Counted from the first letter of the stretch, positions 44,310 through 56,146 are shown. The stretch is 64,000 bases of DNA from Bos javanicus (GCF_032452875.1 NC_083884.1:21965501-22029500); one strand, 5' to 3'. Notes: a model not told the origin generated them from the letters alone. A program made the numbers and translations.

Positions 44310-44974
44310 TTTTATTTTGTGATAATTTTAGATTTACAGAAAAGTTGCAGCTACATCCAGAGAGACTGACTGCTTACATTGCCCACCCCCCACCCCTTTT
44401 TAACATCTTATATTACATGATGCATTTTTCAAAACTGAAAAATCAACATAGATGCATTATTTTGCTTATCTGAGTTTCTTCAATTTTCAGGTTAAGGTCC
44501 TCTTTCTGTTTCTGGATTTTATCCAGTTGCCGCATTGTAATTATTTAGCTTGTCTGTGAAGTCTCTTCTGTCTTGAGGAATACTGAACAGGTATTCTGTA
44601 GAATGTTCCCAATTTGAGTTTAGCCTTTATTTTTTAAGTTAGGCTAGGGCAATGGGTTTTTGAAAAGAATACCAGAGGTGAAGAACCTTTCTCATTGCAT
44701 CTATCACAGATCTTTATATCCACATGATCTCATTGCTGAGGTTAACAGTCGCCATTTGGTAATGTTTGCCAGATTCCTTCATTGTAATGTTAGTATTTTC
44801 TCTGTCTTTATCCTGTTTTTAGAGGTAAGTCACTAAGTGTAGAACACTCTGGGGCATGGAGGGGTAGAGGGTAGGGTGGATAGAATCATGGAGGGCCTGG
44901 TGACTGGAATTAAATTCTACCTCCCATAAGGTACAATATCTACATATATTGTTTGCAACTCTGTATAGGAGCTT

Positions 44975-45262
44975 CGGAGAAAGCAATGGCACCCCATTCC
45001 AGTACTTTTGCCTGGAAAATCCCATGGATGGTGGAGCCTGGTAGGCTGCAGTCCATGGGGTCACTAAGAGTCGGACACGACTGAGTGACTTCGCTTTCAC
45101 TTTTCACTTTCATGCATTGGAGAAGGAAATGGCAACCCACTCCAGTGTTCTTGCCTGGAGAATCCCAGGGACGGGGGAGCCTGGTGGCTGCCGTCTATGG
45201 GGTCATACAGAGTTGGACATGACTAAAGTGACTTAGCATAGCATAGCATAGCATAGCATAGC
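44975..45262 (+). mobile_element. BOV-A2 SINE with pentamer tail
   Basis: A complete dimer. Its tail is not the usual (AGC)n but repeated AGCAT units. A perfect 10-bp TSD, ATAGGAGCTT, lies at 44965-44974 and 45263-45272. Confidence 0.95.
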
Positions 45263-45265
45263 ATA
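45235..45265. repeat. (AGCAT)n pentanucleotide repeat
   Basis: About six AGCAT units form the 3' tail of the BOV-A2. A candidate polymorphic microsatellite. Confidence 0.95.
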
Positions 45266-45530
45266 GGAGCTTTGTCCACCAGTTTATGTATATAATCATT
45301 AATTAATAGCAGTATAGACTTGTGTAAATTTCTTTTATACTTTGGGTTTTAATCCAAATTTACCTCATTAATTTTGTAGCTTCTATTGTTCTAGCTTGAC
45401 CATTGGGAGCTCTTTCAGAAGACCAGTTTCTTTGACAGTCATATTTTATATTCACTTTGATCTTCATTCTGCCTTTTCCTCAAATCTCATTTCTATACTA
45501 TCTCATTGGATAGAAATTCAACTCAAACCA

Positions 45531-46490
45531 TTAACTTTCAATATGACATAGAACCAAGAAGAATACTGTTCAGTTCTATGTTTATAATTTTATAAATCTG
45601 CTTTCTATCATTTGATTTCTCCAACAAATTATTTTGACATATGAGACATTATTAAAATCTATTTACTATGGTGAAAATTAGAACTCATAGAATATAAAAA
45701 ACAAACTATCAAGCCATCTGTTGGAAAAATCTTGATCCTTAAAAGGACTTTCCATTCCCTGACACTTGTACTTTTCTCCCACCTCTCATATGCTGCTCTA
45801 AATATGACAGCTGCCATGGGTGATTAGATTCTTCACCTGCAAAAGCTAAATTTCACATGCTTAATATATCATCTTATCTAAAATAATATAGTCATAGGAA
45901 GGCTACCTGTATTTTACTTGGATATACTTCTATGTTGGCAACATACATGCCACTATAGTGCAGAGTAAGCCTCAATACTTCAATTGCATTTGACGGAGGA
46001 CGTACTTATTAATTTCTCAAAAGGGGCATGGATATTTTTAAATCCTTTGTCTCATTTTCCGTTGTCTACTCAGTGTCAAGTGGCTTATTAAAAAAACAAG
46101 TTGATTTATAAAAAATGTTTAATATGATGGCTGCTGATTGGAATTTAGCAAAGGACATGTAACAAAAGCAAGGTTGAATCTAGTCCATAACATATCTGCT
46201 TTTTAATGGTTTTGCATGTAGCCTTTGTCTATTACATATAAAGAATATAGATGTAAAGTGATAGAATGAAATGGTACAAAGCTTAGAATCTATCTCCACT
46301 ACTTAATATTTCCTATCAGTATAGAGTAGAGAAAATAATAATCTTTTTAAGGTCATTATAGTAATCAAATAAATGTAAGTGAATACTTAGTATTTCTATT
46401 TAGTAGTCTGTCAAGCAGTGGTAGTCATATTTAAACTTTTGCATATTAATACACATGCATTTATTTTATCTAAAAATTAAATGTTATAGA
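45531..46490. other. Unique AT-rich sequence, nothing recognised
   Basis: About 960 bp with no recognised feature. Confidence 0.5.
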
Positions 46491-46502
46491 ATTTTAAAGA
46501 GT

Positions 46503-46657
46503 GAGTGAGTGAGTGAAGTCGCTCAGTTGTGTCGGACTCTCTGCAACCCCGTGGACTGTAGGCCACCAGGCTCCTCCATCTGTGGGATTCTCCAGGCAAG
46601 ACTATTGGAGTAGGTTGCCATTTCCTTCCCCAGGGGATCTTCCCAACCCAGGGATCG
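46503..46657 (-). mobile_element. Bov-tA SINE, truncated head, perfect TSD
   Basis: The antisense copy stops inside the tRNA-derived part (CCCAGGGATCG), so it lacks the 5' half of the head. ATTTTAAAGAGT at 46491-46502 and 46658-46669 is a perfect 12-bp TSD, so the truncation happened at insertion. The tail is a GAGT repeat. Confidence 0.93.
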
Positions 46658-46875
46658 ATTTTAAAGAGTACTTTGTAATTATTCCAGATGGTGAGTCGAA
46701 CCATGAATGATCATTCATTGAACAAAATCCTCCTGGGCAAGAATGCCCTTTGCCTGGTGATTGAGGGTTGTCCTAGCCTTGAACCCACTTGTCTGTTGCC
46801 ACCTCCCTGACCTTTTCCAGAGGGATTAGAACCGGTCCTCTCAGTGTTGTTATTGGGAGAGAATGGGAGAGGTGA

Positions 46876-47091
46876 GGGCTTCCCTGCTGGCTCAAATGGT
46901 AAAGAATCTGCCTGCAATGTGGGAGATCTGAGTTTGATCCCTGGGTTGGTAAGATTTCCTGGACAAGGGAATGGCTACCCACTCCAGTACTCTGGCCTGG
47001 AGAATTCCATGGACAGAGGAGAGCCTGGCAGGCTACATTCCATGGGGTCACAAAGAGTTGGATATTATTGAGCAACTTTCACTTTCAGGGG
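46876..47091 (+). mobile_element. Bov-tA SINE
   Basis: A complete sense copy starting GGGCTTCCCTGCTGGCTCA and ending in ACTTTCACTTTCAGG. GAGGTGA at 46869-46875 and 47092-47098 is a probable short TSD. Confidence 0.92.
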
Positions 47092-47098
47092 GAGGTGA

Positions 47099-47956
47099 AG
47101 AAGAAATACAAAATAAAACAGGGACATTTACAACCATATTCATTTCTTAATCTTTCCTAATAAAGTTAAACATATTTTTAGTAGGGGAGACTGAAGCCCT
47201 TCTGGAACACACTTATGCTCTAACTTTGTTAATTCTTTTCCTAGTTATGGCTTATCTTGAAATTCATTTTCATTTGATTTTGCTTCCAAAAAGTGATAGG
47301 GAGACTATGGAGACCATAGTGAACTCATGTTCTGTGATCTTAAACTCCTAGATGTGAACTTTTGTTTTTCTTGGTGTTCTATGTTTATAAGTTGCATCTT
47401 TGGAAGCTATATGATTTTATTAGTTAATGGAATATAATAGGTACAAAGTTACCTTGCAATGAATCTAATCATATCAGTGTCTAGAAAGATAAGTATTGTT
47501 TCCATAAGTGTGTAAAATTACTGAGGGTTATTTTAAACAGTGTGAAACTGAAAAATCATCATAATAGCACCTACTGTTGCCCACACACATTTGCTATATT
47601 ATTTCCTGAACCTTATGAATATGTATATATATTCTGCATATCATATGTCTAGTCTACTTAAAATACTTTTTAAGTTATTGAAGAATGTCTAATATTGTGT
47701 ATAAAAACAATTTACCACCAGGGACATGTTTGAAGCACTATAGCAAATATGTACTTTCTAGTCCAAAATTAAAGGAAATACTCCTAGCTATTAGACTGGT
47801 AAGAACTATGTAGTTATACTTAAAAATAAATCCTGAGTATAAGAAAGCTAATATACATAACCTAAATTATAGAATATTAACACATTTCCCTTTGCTTTGT
47901 GATATATGGCATATTTTGTTTGGAATATTAAATATCTAACAGTCTTTTCTCAATTT
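47099..47956. other. Unique AT-rich sequence, nothing recognised
   Basis: About 860 bp with no recognised feature. Confidence 0.5.
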
Positions 47957-48460
47957 TTTAAAAAATAATTTTATTTATATGCTTTTGCCTGTGCTTGGTC
48001 TTTATTGCTATGTGGGCTATTCTCTAGTTGAGGTGTGGTGGTGGAGGTTGTTTAGTTGCTAATTCATGTCCAACTCTTGCAACCCCATCGACTGTAGCCC
48101 ACCAGGATTCTCTGTCTATGGGATTTTCCAGCCGAGAATACTGGAGTGGGTTACCATTTCCTTCTCCAGGGAATCTTCCTGACGCAGGGGACAAACCCAT
48201 GTCTCCTGCATTGCTGGTGGATTCTTATCGATTGAGCCAGCAGGCCCGATGCAGAGGCTTCTCTTGTTGTGGAACATGGGCTCTAAGGTACATGGGCTTC
48301 AGTAGGTGCAGCTCCTGTGCTCTAGAGCACAGGCTCAGTAGTTGTGGCACACGGACTTAGTTGCTTCCTGGCATGTGAGATCTTACAAGCCCAACAATCA
48401 AACCATGTCTCCCGCATTGGTGGGTAGATTCCTCACCACTGAGCCACCAGGGAAGCCCAT
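47957..48460 (-). mobile_element. CHR-1 SINE, split by a Bov-tA
   Basis: The left part (47957-48047) holds the tail and distal body. The right part (about 48249-48460) holds the rest of the body and the tRNA-like head (GAGCCACCAGGGAAGCCC). The two join in the CHR-1 order once the Bov-tA is removed. Confidence 0.82.
48048..48248 (-). mobile_element. Bov-tA SINE nested in CHR-1
   Basis: A complete antisense copy starting TTGTTTAGTTGCTAATTCA. The flanks GTGGTGGAGG and GATGCAGAGG share 7 of 10 bases and may be an aged TSD. Confidence 0.87.
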
Positions 48461-48489
48461 CTTTCCCCAGATGTTTTTGTGTATCTGTA

Positions 48490-49170
48490 CTCAACATTTA
48501 GAAAACGAAGATCATGGCATCTGGTCCCATCACTTCATGGCAAATAGATAGGGAAACAGTGGAAACAGTGTCCAACTTTATTTTTTTGGGCTCCAAAATC
48601 ACTGCAGATGGTGATTGCAGCCATGAAATTAAAAGATGCTTACTCCTTGGAAGGAAAGTTATGACCAACCTAGATAGCATATTCAAAAGCAGAGACATTA
48701 CTTTGCCAACAAAGGTCCGTCTAGTCAAGGCTATGGTTTTTCCAGTCATCATGTATGGATGTGAGAGTTTTTTTGAAAGCTGAATGTTGAAGAATTGATG
48801 CTTTTGAAGTGTAGTGTTGGAGAAGACTCTTGAGAGTCCCGTGGACTGCAAGGAGATCCAACCAGTCCATTCTAAAGGAGATCACTCCTGGGTGTTCATT
48901 GGAAGGACTGATGCTAAAGCTCAAACTCCAGTACTTTGGCCACCTCATGCAAAGAGTTGACTCATTGAAAAAGACCTGATCCTGGGAGGGATTGGGGCAG
49001 GAAGAAAAGGGGACGACAGAGGATGAGATGGCTGGATGGCATCACTAACTTGATGGACATGAGTTTGAGTAAACTCTGGGAGTTGGTGATGGACAGGGAG
49101 GCCTGGCGTGTTGCAGTTCATGGGGTCGCAAAGAGTCAGACATGACTGAGTGACTGAACCGAACTGAATT
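48490..49170 (+). mobile_element. BovB LINE 3' fragment
   Basis: A sense, 5'-truncated copy covering the RT C-terminal region and tail (about 680 bp). A local change near 48770 (run of T) and frameshifts break the frame after 89 codons (48514-48783). No TSD found. Confidence 0.93.
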
Positions 49171-49530
49171 GAGACAATGTGAAAAAGAAAAACAGACATC
49201 ACAGCTAATCTTCACATGTTCTGATAATTTAGTTAAGTATACTTCTCCCTGGATCATACACTGCATATAAGCTTGTTATCTTCTTTGGCTTTATTCAAAA
49301 TTTTGTGTGGAGAGAGAAGATTCTTTCAATAATATTAAAACTATTACAGTTTATAAATAGCAATACACAAAATTTTGTTTCCATTTCTCTGCTCATAAAC
49401 TATATAACCATAAATGTAATCTCATGATAGTTCACATATTTTATAAAACCTTATATATTATTAAACACATGAAAAAATAGTAAAGAAAACAGAACCCACT
49501 TCTATACTTGATATATTAGAATGCAGTTCA
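49171..49530. other. Unique AT-rich sequence, nothing recognised
   Basis: About 360 bp between BovB and a BOV-A2. Confidence 0.45.
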
Positions 49531-49719
49531 AGCTGCTGCTGCTGCTGCTAAGTCAGTTCAGTGGTGTCCGACTCTGTGCGACCCCATAGACGGCAGCCCA
49601 CCAGGCTCTCCCGTCCCTGGGATTCCCCAGGCAAGAACACTGGAGTGGGTTGCCATTTCCCTCTCCAATGCACGAAAGTGAAAAGCGGAAGTAAAGTCGC
49701 TCAGTCGTGTCTGACTCTT
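49531..49719 (-). mobile_element. BOV-A2 SINE, 5'-truncated
   Basis: The antisense copy keeps the CTG tail, one full monomer, the linker and the start of the other monomer (to GTGTCTGACTCTTG). CpGs are well preserved. No TSD recognised. Confidence 0.9.
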
Positions 49720-50664
49720 GTAATAATAAAATAAGTAAGCCAAAGTATATACTACCCACTTTATTCAAATTGTATGTAAAGCACAAATTATATACCTTTT
49801 TAAAAAAACCAATTGTTATACTGACTGTACACCTAAGTATAAGATTAATATTGATCTTCATTTGATCTTTAGTTATTTTCCTCAGTGTATGAATAGGAAA
49901 GCTAATACTCGCTATAAATCCATAGATTTTTGTTTAGTTTTGAAAACTTGTTACCATAAAACCAAAACTAAAGAAATAAGCAGAGATTCACAGCTATACC
50001 CTCCAATATCACTTTAAATTTACACTAGTATGTGATTATAATAGAAAGTTTTGTTATGGTGTTCCTCTAAAAGACTTCACCATGTCTCAACGAAATGAAG
50101 ACAAATTCATAATATGACCTATAGTTATGGTAAAGATCTGTATCATCCATCAGCAGATAATCTAAGAAGGTCAGACAGAAAATGATAGACATAGTCTTGG
50201 GGCAGGAAAGTAAGACCATCCATGGTGAAAAAGGATCACTGCTGGGCAGTAAACTGAAATGAGTTAGAATCAGGGAGACGTAGCCACATTACATTGGACC
50301 TGAAATGGTATATTGGAACAGTGACACACCTGAATTTATCAGTGTGAGCAAAAAGACTAAAGCCTACTCAGATATGAAAAACTAACTCAGATCTGACTTT
50401 TCCAAGAAGCTAAATTTATTTTAGAAATGTAGTCTAAATGATTTCCAATGCCTAAAAATAATTAAAAACCAAAGCTATAAGCATTTAGAAAACTTTTTCT
50501 ATAGGTTTTTACTAATGTTTTTCCAGAGCTACATTTTACAAACAGTTTTAGAACAGCTATAAAATAAAACTTGCAATAAAAAAAAAACAGTAAAAAATTA
50601 AAAGTTATAAGCATTAAGAAAGGTTTTTACTTTTGTAAAATTTCATTAGATAGAAGTAGATCCC
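49720..50664. other. Unique AT-rich sequence, nothing recognised
   Basis: About 945 bp with no recognised feature. Confidence 0.45.
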
Positions 50665-50795
50665 TAAAGGACTTCTCTGGCTGTACAATGGTTAACATTC
50701 CACACTTCCACTGCAGGGTACAAGGGTTCAATCCCTAACCCAGGAATTAAGATCCCCGTGCTACATGCCTGCTATGTGGCAAAAAAGAAAAAGAA
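50665..50795 (+). mobile_element. CHR-2 SINE
   Basis: A sense tRNA-derived SINE: AAAGGACTTCTCTGGCTGTA, B box AGGGTTCAATCCC, then a CATGCCTGCTATGTGGC body and an A-rich GAAAAAG tail. Confidence 0.8.
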
Positions 50796-51049
50796 AATGT
50801 TACTAAAAACTTGTTCTCTGGCTTTTTAAAGACTTTAAAACTTCAAAAATGCTACTATCCAAATAATTCTGCAAAAAAGATTGTTTCTCTACTGTCTATA
50901 TTAAGCTTTTCTCAGGTTGCATTAAGGTAGCCCTAATTGGAAAACATATTTCTGTGATATAAATGCCAGAAATAAAATAACTCTGTATTTTACATATTAA
51001 TTTAAAGAAAAGACCTTATATCTCATGACAACTGGAGCGCTATTTAATA

Positions 51050-51810
51050 AAAGATAAATTACAGTTTTTCTTCCCACTCCAGGATAAATTCCAAATTGAT
51101 TAGAGAATAAAACATAAAAAATGAAAATATATATGAACTAGAAGAAAATTGGTGTGTGTGTAAGAATATTGTAGAAAAAAACACAATAAGCTAAGTCAAA
51201 ACCTAACAGCAAAATGAAAAATAATCCAATTTATAAGAAACTGAGTTTACATCCCTACTCACCAGGAGTTCTTAAATATCAAGGAATAAAGAAAAACCTG
51301 TAGCATAATGAATAAATGATATCAACCATACATTCACTGAAAAAAAAAAAGCCTCTTTAAACATAAGAAAAATTACATTCTCACTTATAATAAGAGAAAG
51401 ATGAATAAATGTTTTATTTCATCATTTTTGTAAAATTCCAAAAGCATGACAAAATATTTTGTTAATAAAGCTGTGAAGAAATTTATAGTCTCGTACACTG
51501 CTGATGAGGTTGGGGGAGAAAAGGCATTACATAAATAGAGGAATAGTTGGCAACGTTAGAAAACTTTACATAGTGCAAATCCCCCTTGATTCCACTTCTA
51601 GGAATCCATCACCAAGATACATTGGCAAAAATATAAAATGACTTATAATCATTATGATACTCTTCTTAAAAACAAATGACTGAAAAAAAAACTTAGGATC
51701 TTTCAATAAGGAACCCAGTGATTAAATCCTGTATATAATGCAGAAGGATACACTGTAGCCGTAAGAAAGAACGAATATTACCTTTAGAGAGTGATAAAAT
51801 GTGATTTCTA
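51050..51810 (+). mobile_element. Old L1M ORF2 3' remnant
   Basis: Conserved L1 phrases appear in order: GATAAATTCCAAATTGATTAG, TAATAAGAGAAAGATGAA, ACTGCTGATGAGG, CCACTTCTAGGAATCCATC, and GCAGAAGGATACACTGTAG. It carries many stops and is ended by the Tigger insertion. Confidence 0.75.
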
Positions 51811-51816
51811 TTATAT

Positions 51817-52190
51817 ATAGGCATACCTTATTTTACTTCACTTTAGAAATATTGCATTATTTTCTAAACTGAAGGATTGTGGCAACCCTGCATCAAGCAA
51901 ATAAATTGGTGCCAGTTTTTTCCAAAAGTCCTTGCTCACTTTGAGTCTCTGTGCCACATTTTGATAATTCTTGCCATATTTCACACTTTTTCATTATTAT
52001 ATTTGTAAAGGTGATTTGCATTCAGGGACTTCTGATGTTTCTACAACTCACTGAAGGCTCAGATGATGGTTAGCCCTTTTTTAGCAACAATCTTAATAAT
52101 TATGTAAAGTTAAAGAGTACTGTAAACAATGTTGAATAAATTTATTTCATTGTTGTCTGATTTATTTTGAACAAACTCAGTGGCGAAAAA
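51817..52190 (+). mobile_element. Tigger1-like DNA transposon
   Basis: The left end GGCATACCTTATTTTACTTC matches the Tigger1 terminus, adjacent to a TA target. CACTGAAGGCTCAGATGATG is the conserved part after the deleted transposase. The right end is worn, with an A-run at about 52185-52200. Confidence 0.78.
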
Positions 52191-52899
52191 AAAAAAAAAA
52201 GCTTTTGGAAAAATGGTTTTTACTTTTTTTAGTTCCAGTAGGAGAATATACTTTTAAGTAATTCTTAATTTGGCCTATTTGTGATAATTTTATTTAAATA
52301 AAAATATATGGATTAATCAATTTAGGAATGTGTTTTTAAGCAACATATTTCCTTACAAAGATATTTCACAAGAGACTTTATGTATATACTTGGTTTTTTA
52401 GCATGAAGGTGATGATATATTACTTTTTTTTTTTACTTTTCTCAATTTATGTAATAATAATGAAATACAACTTGGGTTTATATTGTATTTTTATCAGACT
52501 TTGACAAACATAATTTATGATAATAAATTATAACATAACCAGGAAAATAATATTATCTTAAAATGCTTATTTTTAAGTATTCATGTGAACACATAGAACC
52601 AGATAAAAATGAGGCCACTTGAACACATGAATTTAATTATCTATCATTATTACTACAATCACCTAACACAAAATTCCCATATGCCATGCCTACTTATCCC
52701 AGAAGGAAAGTGTTCCTACTTCTAATTTGTAGCATTTTTCATTTGTCTGATTAACATTTGCTTCCTTTGAATTATAAACAAATTTTAATAATAACCTTAT
52801 GATTAGTGAATGACTTTTCCTAACTCTAAATGAGAATGAAAAAGAACGTAGATGTCAAATACATTGGAATATGACCTCTAGCTAATTAAATTAGCTAAC
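52191..52899. other. Unique AT-rich sequence, nothing recognised
   Basis: About 710 bp with no recognised feature. Confidence 0.45.
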
Positions 52900-53105
52900 A
52901 CTTTTGAGCAAACTTACAAAGAACTTTCATATACTTTATCTCCTATGATAGCTGCAGAAACCCTGTGAAAATCTCACCTCCATTTTACAGATGGGAAAAG
53001 TTAATTTCTGAGAGTACATGAACTGTGCAAGGTCATATAATAATAACTTGGATTCAGACTAAGTTCAGTTTCCATATCCAGTTATTTCCTATTGTTCTAC
53101 TGCAG
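52900..53105 (-). mobile_element. MIR SINE
   Basis: Antisense MIR, well recognisable for its age: CCTCCATTTTACAGATGGGA, TGTGCAAGGTCATATAATAA, TTGGATTCAGACTAAG. Confidence 0.75.
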
Positions 53106-54334
53106 CTACTCATTATAAGTAAATGTTTTATTACTGGAAAAATATACACTTGATCCGATAGCACACTCAGTTTAACACTGTGCCTTCAAAGATAGATAAG
53201 ATGTTTGTTGATAAAAAATGGCACTATTTAAATGTGTTATTGAATTTTTAAGCAGAATAACCAACCAGTTTTCTTGTACCAAGTACAGTATTTAGACTGT
53301 TCCTCCAGCGTAATTCCAAATCTCTGTAACTGTTGATATGTATTTTACATTTAGGTAGATAGAAAGTATATATATACATGTAAATTAGTGAACATATAAA
53401 TTATGTATAAATAAGACATATCTATTATCATTATTTACATATATAGATTTGTTATATACAATTTATTTATGAACTCTTTAAGTTAGGATTTACTTTATAC
53501 AAATTAGATGCTGTAGAAGACAAGTGATATTTAAGATTCAGCACTTCCCATATTTCTTATTATCAGCTCTAACACTTTAACAGAAGAGTTTGTCATTTCT
53601 GCAAATGAATAAAGCAAAAGAACTACCTAGAGCTAGTAATTAACTAGTGCAGCTAAACTGGAGAACAACTGATATGTAAGTGTTGGCAGATATTTTAACT
53701 AATTGTATCTCACCTTCCTTTAAATCCCATATAAGCAACAGGAAAAACGCACTGCTGGAGAAACAGGACACAGCTGATAATGCCCGATGTCCAAGAGAAG
53801 CTCAAGGCAGATTGAAAAGACTGGGAACTATAATGACCACATGCAAGCATCCTCATTCTGTCATTTATACATGTAACATGATCTGGAACAGCAAAGTTCA
53901 TATAAAAAAGTTGTGTTTTATACAGAAAACCAAATATAAAATAAATCAGAGTGTTTTAAATCCCTGGGTAAATTTGAAGTCTGATGTGGGGAAAAAAAAA
54001 TGTCATCAAAACAGGGATTTGATATTTGGGATGATTTCCTGATAATGTATTATATGCTTTATAGAGTCATAAGGAACATCTTGATCAAAGTGGCAATGGA
54101 AGGCAGTAATGATGAGCCATACTCTGTGGAAGGCTGCACCTAACTTATGAATGATTTCTCTTCATATGAGTTTTGGAGAATAGACATCTTTGAAGTATAT
54201 ATTGTCACCTACTAATAAAATTCAAAACAAGTCATAGCAAGAGAGTTGCTTTATGTATTTCATGAAAATTATTAGGATAAAAAGAAAGGCAGAGTATTTA
54301 ATTCATGATAGTCAAAAGGGGTTATTTTTATTTA
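53106..54334. other. AT-rich sequence, no gene recognised
   Basis: About 1.2 kb. A 120-codon plus frame (53680-54042) has no domain or homology that I recognise and lies in AT-rich DNA. A TATA-rich tract lies near 53370-53470. Confidence 0.45.
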
Positions 54335-54857
54335 TTAAATTCATTTTATTATTTCTGTTATTGATGTAAAGCTTATGGATAGTGAAAGTCAAATGATACA
54401 GAAAACATGCAAAAAGAAGCAGCAGCATCACATATCCTTTCTGAGTCACAGTTTGTTTTCTACCCCTCTGTAGACACAGTGATTTCTCAATGTGTGCATT
54501 TCTGGTTCTCTGTTTATCTCCATAATACTAAGTCATTTTTAATAGTAGCATTTCTTGAAATATGAGTGCTAGTTAACATTTTTTGTTACTACTTTCTATA
54601 ATAGATAAAAATAATTTTTTTAGAAAAAATAGATAAAACTATCTTTTATAATAGATAAAACTAAAATAGATAGAACACATATAGTTCAAGTCATCTCTTT
54701 CACTTTAATGTCAGGTTATATAAGATAACTTTAGTCATTTTTATAATCAAATAATATTCTGGAAACTTCATCTCATGAATTCATGCTTTTGTTTACTCAT
54801 CATATAAACATTCATATATAAAAAATCAGAGCAAAATGATATATATTCATAAACATC
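54335..54857. other. Possible old L1 3' UTR, uncertain
   Basis: The layout (AATGATACAGAAAACATGC followed by CTACCCCTCTGTAGACACAG) recalls an old L1 3' UTR. Short ATAGATAAA direct repeats lie at 54601-54675. Not firm. Confidence 0.3.
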
Positions 54858-55396
54858 ATATTGCTGCTCAGTCGCTAAGTTGTATCCAACTCTTTGTGAC
54901 CCCTCGGCAGGCTGATCCCACTGCAGCATGCCAGGTTTCCCTGTCCTTCACTATCCCTCGGAGTTTGCCCAAACTAATGTCTGTTGAGTCAGTGATGCCA
55001 TTCAACCATCTCATCCTCTGTTACCTCCTTCTCTTCTTGCTCTCAATCTTTCCCAGCTTCAGGGTCTTTTCCAAAGAGTAGGGTCTTTTCTATTAAGTTG
55101 GCTCTTTGCATCAGGTGGTCAAACGATTAGAGCTTCAGCTCCAGCATCGGTCCTTCCAATGAATATTCAGGGTTGAATATTTCATATTTCCTTTAGGATT
55201 GACTGGTTTCATCTCTTTGCTGTCCAAGTGACTCTCAAGAGTCTCCTCCAGCACCATAGTTCAGAAGCATCAATCTTCGGCACTCAGCTTACTTTATGGT
55301 CCAACTCTCACATACATACATGACTATTGGGGAAACCATAGCTTTGACTATATGGACCTTTGTTGGCAAAGTAACATCTCTTCTTTTTAATAGGCT
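54858..55396 (-). mobile_element. BovB LINE 3' fragment, left part
   Basis: An antisense, rather diverged BovB tail and RT C-terminal region. It includes a local duplication of AGGGTCTTTTC around 55060-55090. It is interrupted by a Bov-tA at 55404 and continues at 55639. Confidence 0.9.
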
Positions 55397-55403
55397 TTCC
55401 AGG

Positions 55404-55631
55404 AAGGCTGGAGAAGGGATAGGCTACCCACTTCAGTATTCTTGGGCTTCCTTTGTGGCTCAGCTGGTGAAGAATCCGCTTGCAATGCAGGAGACCTGGG
55501 TTCGATCTCCAGATTGGGAAGATCTCCTGGAGAAGGGAAGGGCTACCCACTCCAGTATTCTGGCCTGGAGAATTCCATGGACTATACAGTTCATGAGGTC
55601 GCAAAGAGTCGGACTGAGCGACTTTCACTTA
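55404..55631 (+). mobile_element. Bov-tA SINE nested in BovB
   Basis: This copy has about 40 bp of extra BOV-A-like sequence (CTGGAGAAGGGATAGGCTAC) in front of the tRNA-derived head GGGCTTCCTTTGTGGCTCAG, which is a known composite form. TTCCAGG at 55397-55403 and 55632-55638 is the likely TSD. Confidence 0.88.
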
Positions 55632-55638
55632 TTCCAGG

Positions 55639-55701
55639 TTTGTCATAGCTTTCCTTCCAAGGAGCAAGAATTTCATGGCTGCAGTCACCATCCTCAGTGA
55701 T
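55639..55701 (-). mobile_element. BovB LINE, right part of interrupted copy
   Basis: It resumes the BovB sequence (TCATAGCTTTCCTTCCAAGG) after the nested SINE and ends near 55701. Confidence 0.8.
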
Positions 55702-55717
55702 ATAGACTTAGCTAATA

Positions 55718-55827
55718 CTCCAGTGCTCTTGCCTGGAGAATCCCAGGGACCGGGGAGCCTGGTGGGCTGCCATCTCTGGGGTCGCATAGAATCGGACACG
55801 ACTGAAGAGACTTAGTAGTAGTAGTAA
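55718..55827 (+). mobile_element. BOV-A2 second-monomer fragment, (AGT)n tail
   Basis: It starts inside a monomer (CTCCAGTGCTCTTGCCTGG) and runs to the terminal GACTTAG followed by AGTAGTAGTAGT. A 5'-truncated copy; no TSD identified. Confidence 0.85.
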
Positions 55828-55925
55828 TATATTTTTATATACACTCTATATCTGTTTTTATATTTGAGGTTGAATTATCTTAATTGCCAGCATCATATTT
55901 CTGAATATAAGGATATGTGTAAAGT

Positions 55926-56110
55926 ATTGGCAGGTGGTAAAGAATGCACCCGCCAATGCATGAGAGGCAAGATTCACAGGTTCATTCCCTGGGTCTTTAA
56001 GTCCCCTGGAGAAGGAAACGGCAACCCACATCAGTATGCTTGCCTGGAAAACTCTATACACACTGAAGTCTGGTGGGCTACAGTGACATGAGTGAGGAAG
56101 CGTGGATGCA
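55926..56110 (+). mobile_element. Bov-tA SINE, worn
   Basis: The head is partly recognisable (GGCAGGTGGTAAAGAATGC, then CAGGTTCATTCCCTGGG) and the BOV-A unit is diverged. It ends next to a CA microsatellite. Confidence 0.8.
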
Positions 56111-56112
56111 TG

Positions 56113-56146
56113 CCCACTCACTCACACACACACACATACACATCTT
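56113..56146. repeat. (CA)n microsatellite
   Basis: A CACT/CACA run at the tail side of a Bov-tA. Confidence 0.92.

Larger units (their letters stand above)
44310..45530 (-). mobile_element. Old L1M 3' region, split by a BOV-A2
   Basis: This is the same L1 region as 38431-39715: TTTTAGATTTACAGAAAAG at the terminal side, ATTCTGTAGAATGTTCCCAA, then GACCATTGGGAGCTCTTTC after the SINE. The BOV-A2 at 44975-45262 divides it. Confidence 0.72.

Noticed and set aside
53680..54042. 120-codon plus frame
   Set aside because: No domain or context; chance frame in AT-rich sequence.
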